Positions 16,113 to 26,120 of a stretch of 64,000 bases of DNA are shown here, in pieces. The DNA lies in contig NZ_JALXXB010000002.1 of assembly GCF_025144225.1 (NCBI RefSeq), positions 248,001 through 312,000 on the forward strand. Direction: 5' to 3'. Under the pieces are notes generated by a model. That model was not told the DNA's origin. It searched no databases and saw only the letters and a program-made list of their open reading frames with translations. The stretch is from Aestuariimicrobium sp. p3-SID1156. GTDB taxonomy: Bacteria; Actinomycetota; Actinomycetes; Propionibacteriales; Propionibacteriaceae. A program made the translations under genes and the position numbers. Position 1 is the first letter of the stretch; each line of letters begins with the position of its first letter.

Positions 16113-18692
16113 GTGAGCTACTCGAACCTGACTCGTGACACCGCCCGCGCCCGCAGCCAGTCCATCGGGCTGGACACCATTGAGGTGTGGGTCGACATCA
16201 GTGGTGCCCAGGACCCCGAGCGGATGCTGTTCGACACCCGATCCACCCTGCGGTTCACCAGCACTGTCGACCAGGTCGGCGTCGACTTCCTCGACGGTGA
16301 GGTCGCCGAGGTGCTGGTCAACGGCCGCTCGGTGCCCGTGGTCTACGACGGCGGCACCGTGCAGGTGCACGAGCTGGCCACCGACGGTTCAACCAATGAG
16401 GTCACCATTTCCGGACGCGCCCGCTACTCGCGCTCGGGTCAGGGCATGCACCGGTTCACCGACCCTGCCGATGGGCAGACCTTCTGCTACACCCAGTACG
16501 AGCCCACCGACTCGCGCCGTGTGTACCCGCAGTTCGACCAGCCCGACCTGAAGGCCCACCACACCTTCCACATCACCGCCCCCGAGGGGTGGATGGTGCT
16601 CTCGAACCAGCCCGAGGTGGGCAGCGAGCAGATCCCGGCCGGCGAGGAGCAGCCGGCGTCCGTGCCCGCCGTGCGGCATGACTTTGCCCCGACGCCGAAG
16701 CTGTCGACCTACATCACCGCCATCATCGCCGGGCCCTACCATCGCGTCGAGGACTCCTGGACCAGCCCGGATGGCTCGCTGACCGTCCCGCTGGGCCTGG
16801 CCTGCCGTGCCTCGCGCGCCGCCACGATGGACACTGAGGAACTCTTCCGCGTCACCAAGGCCGGCCTGACCTGGTTCCACGAGAACTTCGGCTTCCCCTA
16901 CCCCTGGGGCAAGTACGACCAGGTCTTCGTGCCTGAGTACAACCTGGGCGCGATGGAGAACCCGGGCTGTGTCACCTTCACCGAGTCCTACCTGTTCCGC
17001 TCGGCGGCCACCCGCGCGCAGTACGCCGGGCGTTCGAACACCATCCAGCACGAGATGAGCCACATGTGGTTCGGTGACCTGGTCACCCCGCGCTGGTGGG
17101 ACGAACTGTGGCTCAAGGAGTCCTTCGCCGAGTTCATGGGCAGCCATGTCAACGCCACCGCCGCCGGCTTCCCCGAGGCCTGGGTCGGTTTCGCCGGACG
17201 CCGCAAGGCCTGGGCCTATGCCCAGGACGAACTGCCCACCACCCACCCAATTGCTGCGGACATTCCCGATGTCGAGGCCGCCAAGCAGAACTTCGACGGC
17301 ATCACCTACGCCAAGGGCGCCTCGGTGCTCAAGCAGCTGGTGCACCATGTCGGCGTCGAGTCCTTCTTCGCCGGCGCCCGCCAGTACTTCCAGGACCACG
17401 CCTGGGGCTCCACCCAGTTCGCCGACCTGGTCAGTGCCCTCGAAAGCGCATCCGGACGCGACCTGTCGAGCTGGTCGCATGCTTGGCTCGAAACCGCGGG
17501 CCCCGACACCCTCACCACCGTCGTCGAGACCGACTCCGAGGGCCTGGTCACCAGCGCCCGCATCGAGCAGCAGTCGACTGACGCGCTGACCGGTGAGCAG
17601 GTCGGGCGCCCCCACACCCTGGCCGTGGGCCTCTACGAACTGGACGGGGACAAGCTGGTTCGGCGAGACCAGCAGGTCGTCGAACTGGCAGGGCAGGGCT
17701 GCGCGCTCGACCTGGTCGGGCGTCCGGCCCCGGCCCTGGTGCTCGTCAACGATGAGGACTGGACCTACGCCAAGGTCGTGCTCGACGAGCAGTCGACCCG
17801 CACCGCCCTGGGACACCTCGCCACCCTGGAGGATCCGCTGGCCCGCGCCCTGCTCTGGAGCCAGCTGTGGATGATGGTCCGCGACGCCAAGCTGCCCGTG
17901 GCCGACTACGTGCGCGCCGTCGAGGAGCACGGCCCCGCTGAGAGCGCGGCGTCCACCCTGACCAACCTGCTGAGCAATGCCCACGGTGCGATCGAGACCT
18001 GGCTGCCCGCCGAGGCGCAGCCCGCAGCACGACAGGCCCACTTCGAGGCGCTGGACCGCATGCTGGGTGATGCCGAGGGCGGTTCTGACGCCCAGCTGAT
18101 CATCGCGCGGGCGCTGGCCGACCAGGCCGCCGTCACCCCGACCTCCGCTGATCGCGTCCGTGAGCTGCTGCAAGCCCAGCCCGAGGGGCTGGAACTCGGC
18201 CCCGACCTGCGCTGGGCGCTGACCCGTGCGCTCGCCGCGCTCGGTGAGCTCGACCTGGCCGGGCTCGACGAGGCACTCGCCGGCGACGACACCATGGACG
18301 GACGCCTCGAGCACCTCTCCGCCAAGGCCTCGCTGCCCGATGCCGACGCCAAGCGTCAGGTCATCGAGGCGGCCCTGACGCCCGGTGCCTGGTCCAACGC
18401 CCAGATCGATGCCGCCCTGGTCGGCCTGCAGCAGCCGCTGTCGCGCGACCTCCTGGCCGAATGGGACGCCACCCATCTGGACCGTCTGGGTGACCTCTGG
18501 CGCGAGCACTCGATCGAGATGGCCCAGCGGCTGGTCAACGGGCTCTTCCCCGAAGCCGGCACGGAACTGGTGGCGCGGGCGCAGGTCTGGCTGCGGGCCC
18601 ATGGGGATGCTCCTGGAGCGCTGCGTAGGCTTGTGCTGGAAAACGTCGACCGCGCGGAGCGTGCCCTGCGGGTTCGCGCATTCAACTCGTGA
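16113..18692 (+). CDS. pepN: Aminopeptidase N (M1 zinc metallopeptidase)
   Basis: Cytosolic broad-specificity aminopeptidase, 859 residues. The M1 hallmarks are present: LGAMENPG for N-terminal substrate recognition, the zinc motif HEMSHMWFGD (HExxH) and the third ligand Glu in WLKESFAEF 18 residues on. The C-terminal ~400 residues are the ERAP1-like helical domain. Start GTG 16113 fits the -10 element upstream. The stop overlaps a GTG (18689) of the next open frame, but the next gene is judged to start later. Confidence 0.96.
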   Translation: MSYSNLTRDTARARSQSIGLDTIEVWVDISGAQDPERMLFDTRSTLRFTSTVDQVGVDFLDGEVAEVLVNGRSVPVVYDGGTVQVHELATDGSTNEVTISGRARYSRSGQGMHRFTDPADGQTFCYTQYEPTDSRRVYPQFDQPDLKAHHTFHITAPEGWMVLSNQPEVGSEQIPAGEEQPASVPAVRHDFAPTPKLSTYITAIIAGPYHRVEDSWTSPDGSLTVPLGLACRASRAATMDTEELFRVTKAGLTWFHENFGFPYPWGKYDQVFVPEYNLGAMENPGCVTFTESYLFRSAATRAQYAGRSNTIQHEMSHMWFGDLVTPRWWDELWLKESFAEFMGSHVNATAAGFPEAWVGFAGRRKAWAYAQDELPTTHPIAADIPDVEAAKQNFDGITYAKGASVLKQLVHHVGVESFFAGARQYFQDHAWGSTQFADLVSALESASGRDLSSWSHAWLETAGPDTLTTVVETDSEGLVTSARIEQQSTDALTGEQVGRPHTLAVGLYELDGDKLVRRDQQVVELAGQGCALDLVGRPAPALVLVNDEDWTYAKVVLDEQSTRTALGHLATLEDPLARALLWSQLWMMVRDAKLPVADYVRAVEEHGPAESAASTLTNLLSNAHGAIETWLPAEAQPAARQAHFEALDRMLGDAEGGSDAQLIIARALADQAAVTPTSADRVRELLQAQPEGLELGPDLRWALTRALAALGELDLAGLDEALAGDDTMDGRLEHLSAKASLPDADAKRQVIEAALTPGAWSNAQIDAALVGLQQPLSRDLLAEWDATHLDRLGDLWREHSIEMAQRLVNGLFPEAGTELVARAQVWLRAHGDAPGALRRLVLENVDRAERALRVRAFNS

Positions 18693-18727
18693 CAGCGAGT
18701 GTGACTCCTGAAGTGAAACTCCAGCGA

Positions 18728-18826
18728 GCGCAGTCAACTCCAGAAGGCGCAGTCAATTCCAGAAAGCGCGCAGTCAATTCCAGAAAGCGCGCAGTCAATT
18801 CCAGAAAGCGCAGTCAATTCCAGAAA
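18728..18826 (+). repeat. Five tandem copies of a 19-21-bp unit ahead of the copper operon
   Basis: Units begin at 18728, 18747, 18768, 18789 and 18808. Each is GCGCAGTCAATTCCAGAAA, or has one T-to-C and a terminal change in the first copy; periods are 19, 21, 21 and 19. A degenerate unit lies just upstream. The last copy runs directly into the AAAGGGAG ribosome site before ATG 18836. Could be a repeated operator or an expression-tuning microsatellite. Confidence 0.85.
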
Positions 18827-18835
18827 GGGAGTGCG

Positions 18836-20830
18836 ATGAGAGGCATCGGCAAGGCCACCGTGGCGGCCCTCGCCAGCGGGTTCGTCCTGGCCCTGGCGGC
18901 CGTGGTCTGGGCAGTCCAGGCCGACGCGTCTCTCGCGCCGCTGCCCGGACGCAGTGAGACCGACCCCGGCACCAACCTGGCCGCCGGCATGACACGTCTG
19001 GCGACCTGGGCTGCCGGTCTGGGCACCCTGACTCTCTTGGCGATGGCAGCCTTCGGGCGCCACAGCTCGGTCGATGCCCACTCGGCAGCCGCCCGCGCGC
19101 ATCGCCATGAGCAGGACGAGCGGGCCCACTGGCTGACCCGCACGGCGCGGTTCACCAGCCTGCTGTGGTTCGTGGCCTCGATCGTGGGTGTCTTCACGGT
19201 CACGGCGGCCGATGCCCGCCTGCCCCTCGGCTATGTGGCGGCCGACCTGGGTACCCACATCAGCGCCTCGCAGACCGCCCAGCTGTGGGTGCTGGCGGCG
19301 ATCCTGGTCTTCCTGGTCTCGGTGATCCTCGGTTTCTCCCGCTCCCTGGGCGGCGTGGCTGCCGCCGGCTACCTGTCCCTGCTGGCGCTGCTGCCTCCGG
19401 TGGTGGTCGGGTTCGTCTCGGTCGGTGCCGATCATGACTTCGCCACCGATGCGATGATCCTGCTCACGCTCGCCGCGAGTGCCTGGTGGCCGCTGGCGAT
19501 TGCCACGGCGCTGACCCGACACGAGGCCGAGGACCAGCGTCCCGCCGAGGCCGAGGCGCTGCGTCGCTACCGACGCATCTCGACCCCGGCCTCGCTCATG
19601 GTCTTCGCCGGTGCCGCCGTGGTGAGCTGGCAGGCGATGGCCGGTTTCCCGGTGGGGGAGGGCAGTTTCGGCCTTGCCCGTCTGCTGCTGGTGGTGACCT
19701 CCGGTTTCCTCGCGGTGCTCAGCGTGGCCCGACTGGTCACCCGCAACGATGCCCTGACCCGTCAGACCCTGCCGGTCGACATCTTCCTGGGCCTCGTCCA
19801 GGTCGGCCTGTGGGTGGCCAGTGAGGCGCTCACCCCGCCGCGCTACAGCATCCCCCAGGACACGCAGACCAACTACCTCGGCTACACCATCAACACGCCC
19901 CCCACCTTCTGGACGCTGATCGGCCCCGGACGCCCCAACGTCCTGCTCGTCACCATCGCGCTCTTTGCCATCGGTGCCTATGTGCTCGGGTTCGTGATCC
20001 TGCGCCGCCGCGGTGACCGCTGGCCGGTCACCCGCCTGGTCTGGTGGATCGTCGGCTGGATGGTCATGCTTGCCATCACCGCCACCGGGCTGTGGAGTTA
20101 TGGTGGCGCGTCCTTCAGCCTGCACATGATCACCCACATGACCGCCAACATGATGGCGCCGGTGCTGATCGTGATGGGGGCCCCGATCACCCTGGCCCTG
20201 CGGGTGCTGCCCGATGGCGACCACCGCGGCACCCGCGGCACCCGTGAGCTGCTGCAGGAGCTGCTGGCCTGGAAGCCCCTGGAGTACCTGCTGCACCCGC
20301 TGGCGGTCTGGTTCTACTTCGTCAGCTCCTTCTACATCCTCTACTTCACCGAGCTGTTCGGCACCCTGATGCGCTACCACTGGGGCCACCAGTTGATGAC
20401 GGTGCACTTCCTGATCACCGGCATGCTCTTCTACGGCCTGGTGATCGGTGAGGACCGTCCGCCCCGTCCGCTGCCGCATGTGGGCAAGATCGGCTTCCTG
20501 TTCGCAGCGATGCCCTTCCACGCCTTCTTCGCGGTGACGATGATGAGCTCCCCGCGCCTGTTCGGTGGGGACTTCTACCGGGCCCTCGACGTGCCGTGGG
20601 TCAAGGACCTGATGGCCGACCAGCACACCGGCGGGTCGATCACCTGGGCCAGCGGTGAGATCCCGATGGTCATCGTCATCCTGTTCCTGCTGGTGCAGTG
20701 GCAGCGCCAGGAGCGCCGCGAGGCCTCCCGCTTCGACCGCGCCCAGGACACCGGACTGGATGACTCCTTCGACTCCTACAACGAGATGCTGGCCCGACTG
20801 GCCGAGCGGGACAAGCTGGACGCCAAGTGA
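18836..20830 (+). CDS. CopD-like / caa3-type CtaG fusion membrane protein
   Basis: 664-residue polytopic membrane protein. The N-terminal half (from MRGIGKATVAAL) is CopD/YcnJ-like copper-resistance membrane domain; the C-terminal half is the caa3-type cytochrome oxidase assembly domain CtaG, with SLHMITHMTANMMAPVL and the histidine-rich YHWGHQLMTVHFLITG. Probable role: copper handling at the membrane and delivery to cytochrome oxidase. The frame is open from GTG 18689 (overlapping pepN stop), which would add AVNSRKR repeats encoded by the tandem repeat; ATG 18836 with AGAAAGGGAG upstream is preferred. The copper ATPase start overlaps its stop. Confidence 0.87.
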   Translation: MRGIGKATVAALASGFVLALAAVVWAVQADASLAPLPGRSETDPGTNLAAGMTRLATWAAGLGTLTLLAMAAFGRHSSVDAHSAAARAHRHEQDERAHWLTRTARFTSLLWFVASIVGVFTVTAADARLPLGYVAADLGTHISASQTAQLWVLAAILVFLVSVILGFSRSLGGVAAAGYLSLLALLPPVVVGFVSVGADHDFATDAMILLTLAASAWWPLAIATALTRHEAEDQRPAEAEALRRYRRISTPASLMVFAGAAVVSWQAMAGFPVGEGSFGLARLLLVVTSGFLAVLSVARLVTRNDALTRQTLPVDIFLGLVQVGLWVASEALTPPRYSIPQDTQTNYLGYTINTPPTFWTLIGPGRPNVLLVTIALFAIGAYVLGFVILRRRGDRWPVTRLVWWIVGWMVMLAITATGLWSYGGASFSLHMITHMTANMMAPVLIVMGAPITLALRVLPDGDHRGTRGTRELLQELLAWKPLEYLLHPLAVWFYFVSSFYILYFTELFGTLMRYHWGHQLMTVHFLITGMLFYGLVIGEDRPPRPLPHVGKIGFLFAAMPFHAFFAVTMMSSPRLFGGDFYRALDVPWVKDLMADQHTGGSITWASGEIPMVIVILFLLVQWQRQERREASRFDRAQDTGLDDSFDSYNEMLARLAERDKLDAK

Positions 20831-23118
20831 CCCAAGTAGCCGACGCACCGACAGCCCAGGGGACCCCGGACCCCCGGGAGATCATCGAACTCGACATCAG
20901 CGGCATGACCTGTGCCGCCTGCGCCGCGCGCATCGAGAAGAAGCTGAACAAGCTCGAGGGCGTCAACGCGACGGTGAACTACGCCACCGAGCGGGCTGTG
21001 GTCACCGGTCCGGTGGATGCCGCCCAGGCCATCGCCACCGTCGAGAAGGCGGGGTACGAGGCCGCTGAGGTCGCCGAGGACTCCGATTTCCACGAGACGG
21101 CCGCCGCCGACCGCATCGCCTCGCTGCGTCGACGCCTGGCCGTGGCGGCCCTGCTCACCCTCCCGCTGGGCAACCTGGCCATCGTGCTGGCCCTGGTACC
21201 GAGCGTGCGCTTCCCGATGTGGGAATGGCTCTGTGTCCTGATCGCGATTCCGGTCGTGTTCTGGTGCGCCTGGCCCTTCCACCGGGCCACCTGGCGCAAC
21301 CTGCGCCAGCGCTCCTTCTCGATGGACACCCTGGTCTCACTGGGTGTGCTGGCGGCCTTCAGCTGGTCGGTGGTCAGCATCGTGCTCGGGTCACCCGATG
21401 ACGAGGGCTATTGGTTGGGCTATGGCATCACGCCCTCGGGCGCCGATGCGATCTACCTGGAGGTGGCCGCCGGCGTCACCACCTTCCTGCTCACCGGACG
21501 CTATTTCGAGGCCCGCGCCCGGCGCTCAGCCCAGGGCGTCCTCGGTGCCCTGAATGCCCTGGCCCCCACCTCGGTGCGCGTGCTGACCGCCGAGGGCACC
21601 GAGCAGATCATCGACATCCACCAGCTGCGACGCGGTGATCGCTTCGTGGTGCGCCCGGGGGAGCGGATCGCCGCCGATGCCCGCGTCGAGGAGGGCACCT
21701 CGGCGATCGACACCTCGATGATGACCGGCGAGCCCGTGCCCCGCGACGTGGAAGTCGGTGCCGAGGTGTTGGGCGGCACCATCAACCTCACCGGACGCCT
21801 GGTGCTCTCCGCCACTCGGGTCGGCGCCCACACCCAGCTCGCGCAGATGGCCACCCTCGCCGAACAGGCCCAGGCCCGCAAGGCGCGCGTGCAGACCCTG
21901 GTCGACAAGGTCGTCTCGGTCTTCGTCCCTGTGGTGCTCGGGCTCTCCCTGCTGACCCTGCTCGTCTGGTTGGCCGCCGGCTCGGGGACGCGCCATGCCT
22001 TCTCCGCCGCCATTTCGGTGCTCATCATCGCCTGCCCCTGTGCCCTGGGCCTGGCCACCCCGACCGCCCTGATGGTGGGCGTGGGACGCGGTGGACAGCT
22101 CGGCATCCTGATCAAGGGGCAGGACGCCCTCGAGGCCTCCGGCGAGATTGACACCGTCGTCTTCGACAAGACCGGCACCCTGACCACCGGCACCATGACC
22201 CTCGAACGCGTCGAGCCCTTCGGCGGCCTGGATGCCGACGAGCTGCTCACCCTGGCCGCCGCCGTCGAACAGCATTCGGAGCACCCGCTGGGTCGTGCGG
22301 TCGCGGCCGCCGCGCCCCAAGGCGGCACGTTGCCCGCCGTGGAGGACTTCACCGCACAACCGGGCAGGGGAGTGACCGCCACCTGGGAGAGCCGCCGCGT
22401 CCGGATCGGCAATGCCGCTCACCTGCTCGAGGGTGAGGCCGTCGACCTCGCCCCCGCCCGGGAGCTGCTCGAGGCCGAGGCGGCCCGCGGTCACACCGTG
22501 CTGCTGGTGGCCCTCGACCAGGAGCTGGCCGGGGCCCTCGTGGTCGCCGACACCCTGCGGGACTCGGCCGCCGAGGCCGTCGCCGCGGTCAATAAGATGG
22601 GCCTGCGCACCGTGCTGCTCAGTGGTGACACCGAGGCCGCAGCCCGCCAGGTGGCGTCCCAGCTCGGCATCGACGAGGTGATTGCCGGGGTGATGCCCAG
22701 CCAGAAGGCCGAGACCATCCAGGCGATCCAGGCCCAGCCCGGGCCGCGCCGGGGCCGTCGCCGCGTGGCGATGGTGGGCGATGGCATCAACGATGCGTCC
22801 GCCCTGGCCACCGCCGACCTCGGCCTGGCCCTGGTGAGCGGCACCGACATCGCGATGAAGAGCGCCGACATCATCCTGGTGCGCCAGCACCTCTCCGTGA
22901 TCCCGGACGCTCTGCTGCTGGCCCGACGCACCCTGCGCACGATCCGCGGCAACCTGCTGTGGGCCTTCGGCTACAACGTGGCCGCCATCCCGCTCGCTGC
23001 CCTCGGCTTCCTGAACCCGCTCATCGCCGGCCTGGCGATGAGCCTGTCGAGTGTCTTCGTGGTCAGCAACAGCCTGCGGCTGCGCTCCTTCCAGTCCACA
23101 GCCGCCCCGCACCGCTGA
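20827..23118 (+). CDS. copA: Copper-exporting P1B-type ATPase
   Basis: Cu+ efflux pump of the inner membrane, 763 residues. In order: one heavy-metal domain with CAAC (Cys29, Cys32), eight helices, the actuator loop TGEPVP, the ion-site CPC in IIACPCALGLATP, the phosphorylation loop FDKTGTLTTG, the SEHPLG nucleotide motif and GDGINDASAL. GTG start overlaps the upstream CopD/CtaG stop (GTGA). Pairing with a CtaG-type assembly factor suggests copper supply/detoxification linked to cytochrome oxidase. No CsoR or CopY gene is seen nearby. Confidence 0.95.
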   Translation: MTQVADAPTAQGTPDPREIIELDISGMTCAACAARIEKKLNKLEGVNATVNYATERAVVTGPVDAAQAIATVEKAGYEAAEVAEDSDFHETAAADRIASLRRRLAVAALLTLPLGNLAIVLALVPSVRFPMWEWLCVLIAIPVVFWCAWPFHRATWRNLRQRSFSMDTLVSLGVLAAFSWSVVSIVLGSPDDEGYWLGYGITPSGADAIYLEVAAGVTTFLLTGRYFEARARRSAQGVLGALNALAPTSVRVLTAEGTEQIIDIHQLRRGDRFVVRPGERIAADARVEEGTSAIDTSMMTGEPVPRDVEVGAEVLGGTINLTGRLVLSATRVGAHTQLAQMATLAEQAQARKARVQTLVDKVVSVFVPVVLGLSLLTLLVWLAAGSGTRHAFSAAISVLIIACPCALGLATPTALMVGVGRGGQLGILIKGQDALEASGEIDTVVFDKTGTLTTGTMTLERVEPFGGLDADELLTLAAAVEQHSEHPLGRAVAAAAPQGGTLPAVEDFTAQPGRGVTATWESRRVRIGNAAHLLEGEAVDLAPARELLEAEAARGHTVLLVALDQELAGALVVADTLRDSAAEAVAAVNKMGLRTVLLSGDTEAAARQVASQLGIDEVIAGVMPSQKAETIQAIQAQPGPRRGRRRVAMVGDGINDASALATADLGLALVSGTDIAMKSADIILVRQHLSVIPDALLLARRTLRTIRGNLLWAFGYNVAAIPLAALGFLNPLIAGLAMSLSSVFVVSNSLRLRSFQSTAAPHR

Positions 23119-23285
23119 GCCCCGTCGACCCTCTCAGGCTGAGCCACAGGTCCCTCTTGCGATCGCAAACTGCTGCGAGGGCTTCGCCGACGCCTCGGTG
23201 TGCACGATCGTTCACGGGCTTGGTCGTTGACAGATCATCGATTCACACACGTCATCTTGCTGTTGCCTGACGTGCACCCGGCGTT

Positions 23286-23758
23286 GTGCTGCGGTTACCC
23301 CACGACCACCCCGGCAACACCTTCGTGGCCAGCCTCATCGGGTCCCCTCCCATCACGCTGATGGAGGGCGTCCGGGTGCAGGAGGGCCGCGCCGAGATGG
23401 GCCGCGAGCACACCGTGGACCTCGGCATCCCCCGCGAGCAGGCGAGCAGGGCCCAGGGTTCGGTCATCGTCGGCGTCCGCCCCGAAGCCTGGGAGATCGT
23501 CGGTGAGGGGGAGGCACATCGTGATGACGCCGTTCCTCTCAAGGTCATCATGATCGAGCACCTCGGGTCGGAGGCCTTCCTCTACCGCGAGGCCATGATG
23601 ACCGAGGACAGCACCGTGACCATCCGCGGTGGCCGGGTGGTCGTCCGCGCCGACAAGCGCCACCCGGTGGTTGTGGACCAGATCATCCAGGCCCGACCGC
23701 GGTTCGGGGAGTCCTACTTCTTCGCCCGGAGACCGAGACCAACCTCGAGTACCTCTGA
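23286..23758 (+). pseudogene. Remnant of a sugar ABC transporter ATPase C-terminus (MalK/UgpC type)
   Basis: The frame reads NTFVASLIGSPPITLMEG, then GVRPEAWEIV and the HLGSEAFLYREAM region. These are the regulatory/TOBE landmarks of MalK/UgpC-like ATPases. The whole nucleotide-binding domain (Walker A and B, signature) is absent upstream. Near the end the frame shifts: after SYFFA, a different frame gives ETETNLEYL and a stop at 23756-23758, the expected family ending. So it is 5'-deleted and frameshifted. The stretch 23119-23285 has no recognisable gene. Confidence 0.8.
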
Positions 23759-23801
23759 GGCGTCGCCCCGGCGGGTGCCCGTGCCCCCGTGGGGGGTGGG
23801 C

Positions 23802-23807
23802 TAGATT
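23802..23807 (+). promoter_or_regulatory. -10 hexamer TAGATT of purL
   Basis: TAGATT, GTTCCC, then GTG 23814. Leaderless arrangement. Confidence 0.65.
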
Positions 23808-23813
23808 GTTCCC

Positions 23814-26075
23814 GTGGCCGATACCGTTGAGAACGCACGCAACACCCCTGATGTCGAGCAGCCCTGGGCTGAGCTCGGGCTGAAGGCTGAGGAGTACCAG
23901 CGCATCCGCGAGATCCTGGGACGCCGCCCCACCGGCGCCGAGCTCGCCATGTACTCGGTGATGTGGTCTGAGCACTGCTCCTACAAGAGCTCCAAGGTGC
24001 ACCTCAAGCGGTTCGGCGTGCTCGAGCAGACCACCCCCCGCGGCCCGCTGCTGGCCGGTATCGGTGAGAACGCTGGCGTGGTCGACATCGGCCAGGGCTA
24101 TGCGGTCACCTTCAAGGCCGAGTCCCACAACCACCCCTCCTACGTGGAGCCCTACCAGGGTGCCGCCACCGGCGTCGGTGGCATCGTCCGCGACATCCTG
24201 GCCATGGGTGCCCGCCCGATCGGCGTGATGGACTCCCTGCGCTTCGGCCCCCTGGACGCCCCCGACACCGCGCGCGTGCTGCCCGGTGTCGTCGCCGGCG
24301 TCGGCGGCTACGGCAACTGCCTGGGCCTGCCCAACATCGGTGGCGAGGTCTGCTTCGACAAGTCCTACTACGGCAACCCTCTGGTCAACGCCCTGTGCGT
24401 GGGCCTGCTGAAGCATGAGGACCTGCACCGCGCCCACGCCTCGGGTGTCGGCAACAAGGTGATCATGTACGGCGCTGCCACCGGCGGCGACGGCATCGGC
24501 GGTGCCTCGATCCTGGCCTCGGAGACCTTCGACGACACCAAGCCCAGCAAGCGTCCCAGCGTGCAGGTCGGCGACCCCTTCATGGAGAAGCTGCTGATCG
24601 AGTGCACCCTGGAACTCTTCGCCGAGAACCTGGTCACCGGCATCCAGGACTTCGGTGCCGCCGGCATCTCGTGTGCGACCTCCGAGCTGGCCAGCGCCGG
24701 GGACGGTGGCATGCACGTCACCCTGGACGTGGTCCCGCTGCGTGACCCGAGCCTGGCGCCCGAGGAAATCCTCATGAGTGAATCCCAGGAGCGCATGATG
24801 GCGGTCGTCGAACCGCAGAACGTCGAGCGATTCCTGGAGATCTGCGCAAAATGGGACGTCCTGGCCACCGTGGTCGGCGAGGTCACCGAGGGCGATCGCC
24901 TCATCATCGAATGGCATGGCGAGACCATCGTCGACGTGGACCCGAAGACCGTGGCCCACGACGGCCCGGTCTACGAGCGTCCCCACCAGCGGCCGACCTG
25001 GATCGACGAGCTCAACGCCCACCGTGCCGAGGACCTGCCGCGCGCCACCGACCCGGCCGAGCTCGCGCAGCAGGCCGTACGCGTGATCTCCTCGAGCCAC
25101 AGCGCCGACAAGTCCTGGATCACCGACCAGTATGACCGTTACGTGCGCGGCAACTCGGTCCTCGCCCAGCCGGAGGACTCCGGCATGCTGCGCATCGACG
25201 AAGAGACCAACCTGGGAATCTCGCTGGCGATCGACGCCAACGGACGCTTCTGCCAGTTGAACCCCTACCTCGGCGCCCAGCTCGCGCTCTCCGAGTCCTA
25301 CCGCAATGTCGCCGTGGGTGGCGCGGAACCGGTCGCGGTCACCGACTGCCTCAACTTCGGTTCCCCGGAGGACCCCGAGGTGATGTGGCAGTTCGTCGAG
25401 GCGATCATGGGCCTGGTCGAGGGCTGCCGGGCCTTCGGCACCCCGGTCACCGGCGGCAACGTGAGCTTCTACAACCAGACCGGAACCACCCCGATCCTCC
25501 CCACCCCGACCGTGGGCATGCTCGGTGTCATCGACGACGTCACCAAGCGCCTCCCCATGGGCTTCAAGCACGAGGGGGACGCCCTGGTCCTGCTGGGTAC
25601 GAGCAGGGACGAACTGTCCGGCTCGGTCTGGGCCGACGTCATCCACGATGGTCACCTCGGCGGCATGCCCCCCCAGGTCGACTTCGACGCGGAGAAGGCG
25701 CTGGCCAAAGTCATGATCGCGGCCTCCCAGGAGGGTCTGGTCAGCTCGGCCCACGACCTCGCCGACGGCGGCCTCATCGTGGGCCTGGCCGAGAGCTGCC
25801 TGCGCCACGACAAGGGCGTCGCCCTCACCCTGCCCGACACCGGTCTGGACGCCACCAGCATGCTCTTCGGCGAGTCCGTCGCGAGGGCCCTGGTCACGCT
25901 GCCGGGCGCGTCCCTGAAGCGTTTCGAGGAACTGTGCGCCGAGCACGGCGTCCCGATGGAGCGCATCGGAGAGGTCACCGGTGAGGACAAGCTGGAAATC
26001 CAGGGTCTGTTCACCCTGGACCTGCCCGAGGTCCGTGAGGCCTGGAGCGCCACCCTGCCGAACGCCCTGGCCTGA
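23814..26075 (+). CDS. purL: FGAM synthase large subunit (small-type PurL)
   Basis: ATP-dependent conversion of FGAR to FGAM using ammonia from PurQ, with PurS as linker. 753 residues, the short form that needs separate PurS and PurQ, both encoded in this window at 14.1-16.0 kb. [12 protein letters not shown], the [20 protein letters not shown] nucleotide-site motif and [10 protein letters not shown] are conserved. GTG 23814 is preferred because of the upstream TAGATT. Next comes a convergent subtilase gene. Confidence 0.97.
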   Translation: MADTVENARNTPDVEQPWAELGLKAEEYQRIREILGRRPTGAELAMYSVMWSEHCSYKSSKVHLKRFGVLEQTTPRGPLLAGIGENAGVVDIGQGYAVTFKAESHNHPSYVEPYQGAATGVGGIVRDILAMGARPIGVMDSLRFGPLDAPDTARVLPGVVAGVGGYGNCLGLPNIGGEVCFDKSYYGNPLVNALCVGLLKHEDLHRAHASGVGNKVIMYGAATGGDGIGGASILASETFDDTKPSKRPSVQVGDPFMEKLLIECTLELFAENLVTGIQDFGAAGISCATSELASAGDGGMHVTLDVVPLRDPSLAPEEILMSESQERMMAVVEPQNVERFLEICAKWDVLATVVGEVTEGDRLIIEWHGETIVDVDPKTVAHDGPVYERPHQRPTWIDELNAHRAEDLPRATDPAELAQQAVRVISSSHSADKSWITDQYDRYVRGNSVLAQPEDSGMLRIDEETNLGISLAIDANGRFCQLNPYLGAQLALSESYRNVAVGGAEPVAVTDCLNFGSPEDPEVMWQFVEAIMGLVEGCRAFGTPVTGGNVSFYNQTGTTPILPTPTVGMLGVIDDVTKRLPMGFKHEGDALVLLGTSRDELSGSVWADVIHDGHLGGMPPQVDFDAEKALAKVMIAASQEGLVSSAHDLADGGLIVGLAESCLRHDKGVALTLPDTGLDATSMLFGESVARALVTLPGASLKRFEELCAEHGVPMERIGEVTGEDKLEIQGLFTLDLPEVREAWSATLPNALA

Positions 26076-26103
26076 GCCCCGCCCGCCTTCACTGGCCGGG
26101 GCT
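26075..26103. terminator. Weak hairpin between convergent purL and subtilase
   Basis: AGCCCCG (26075-26081) pairs with CGGGGCT (26097-26103), with an additional GCC/GGC pair inside. It overlaps the purL stop. No T run, so the role is tentative. Confidence 0.4.
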
Positions 26104-26120
26104 GGGGGGCAGCGGGGAGC

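Noticed and set aside
18728..18826. CRISPR array
   Set aside because: Units are contiguous with no unique spacers and there are no cas genes; it is a simple tandem repeat.
18689..18835. N-terminal extension of the CopD/CtaG protein starting at the GTG that overlaps the pepN stop
   Set aside because: It only encodes the tandem-repeat peptide AVNSRKR and lacks family similarity; ATG 18836 with a strong ribosome site is better. Kept as a finding because coupling cannot be excluded.
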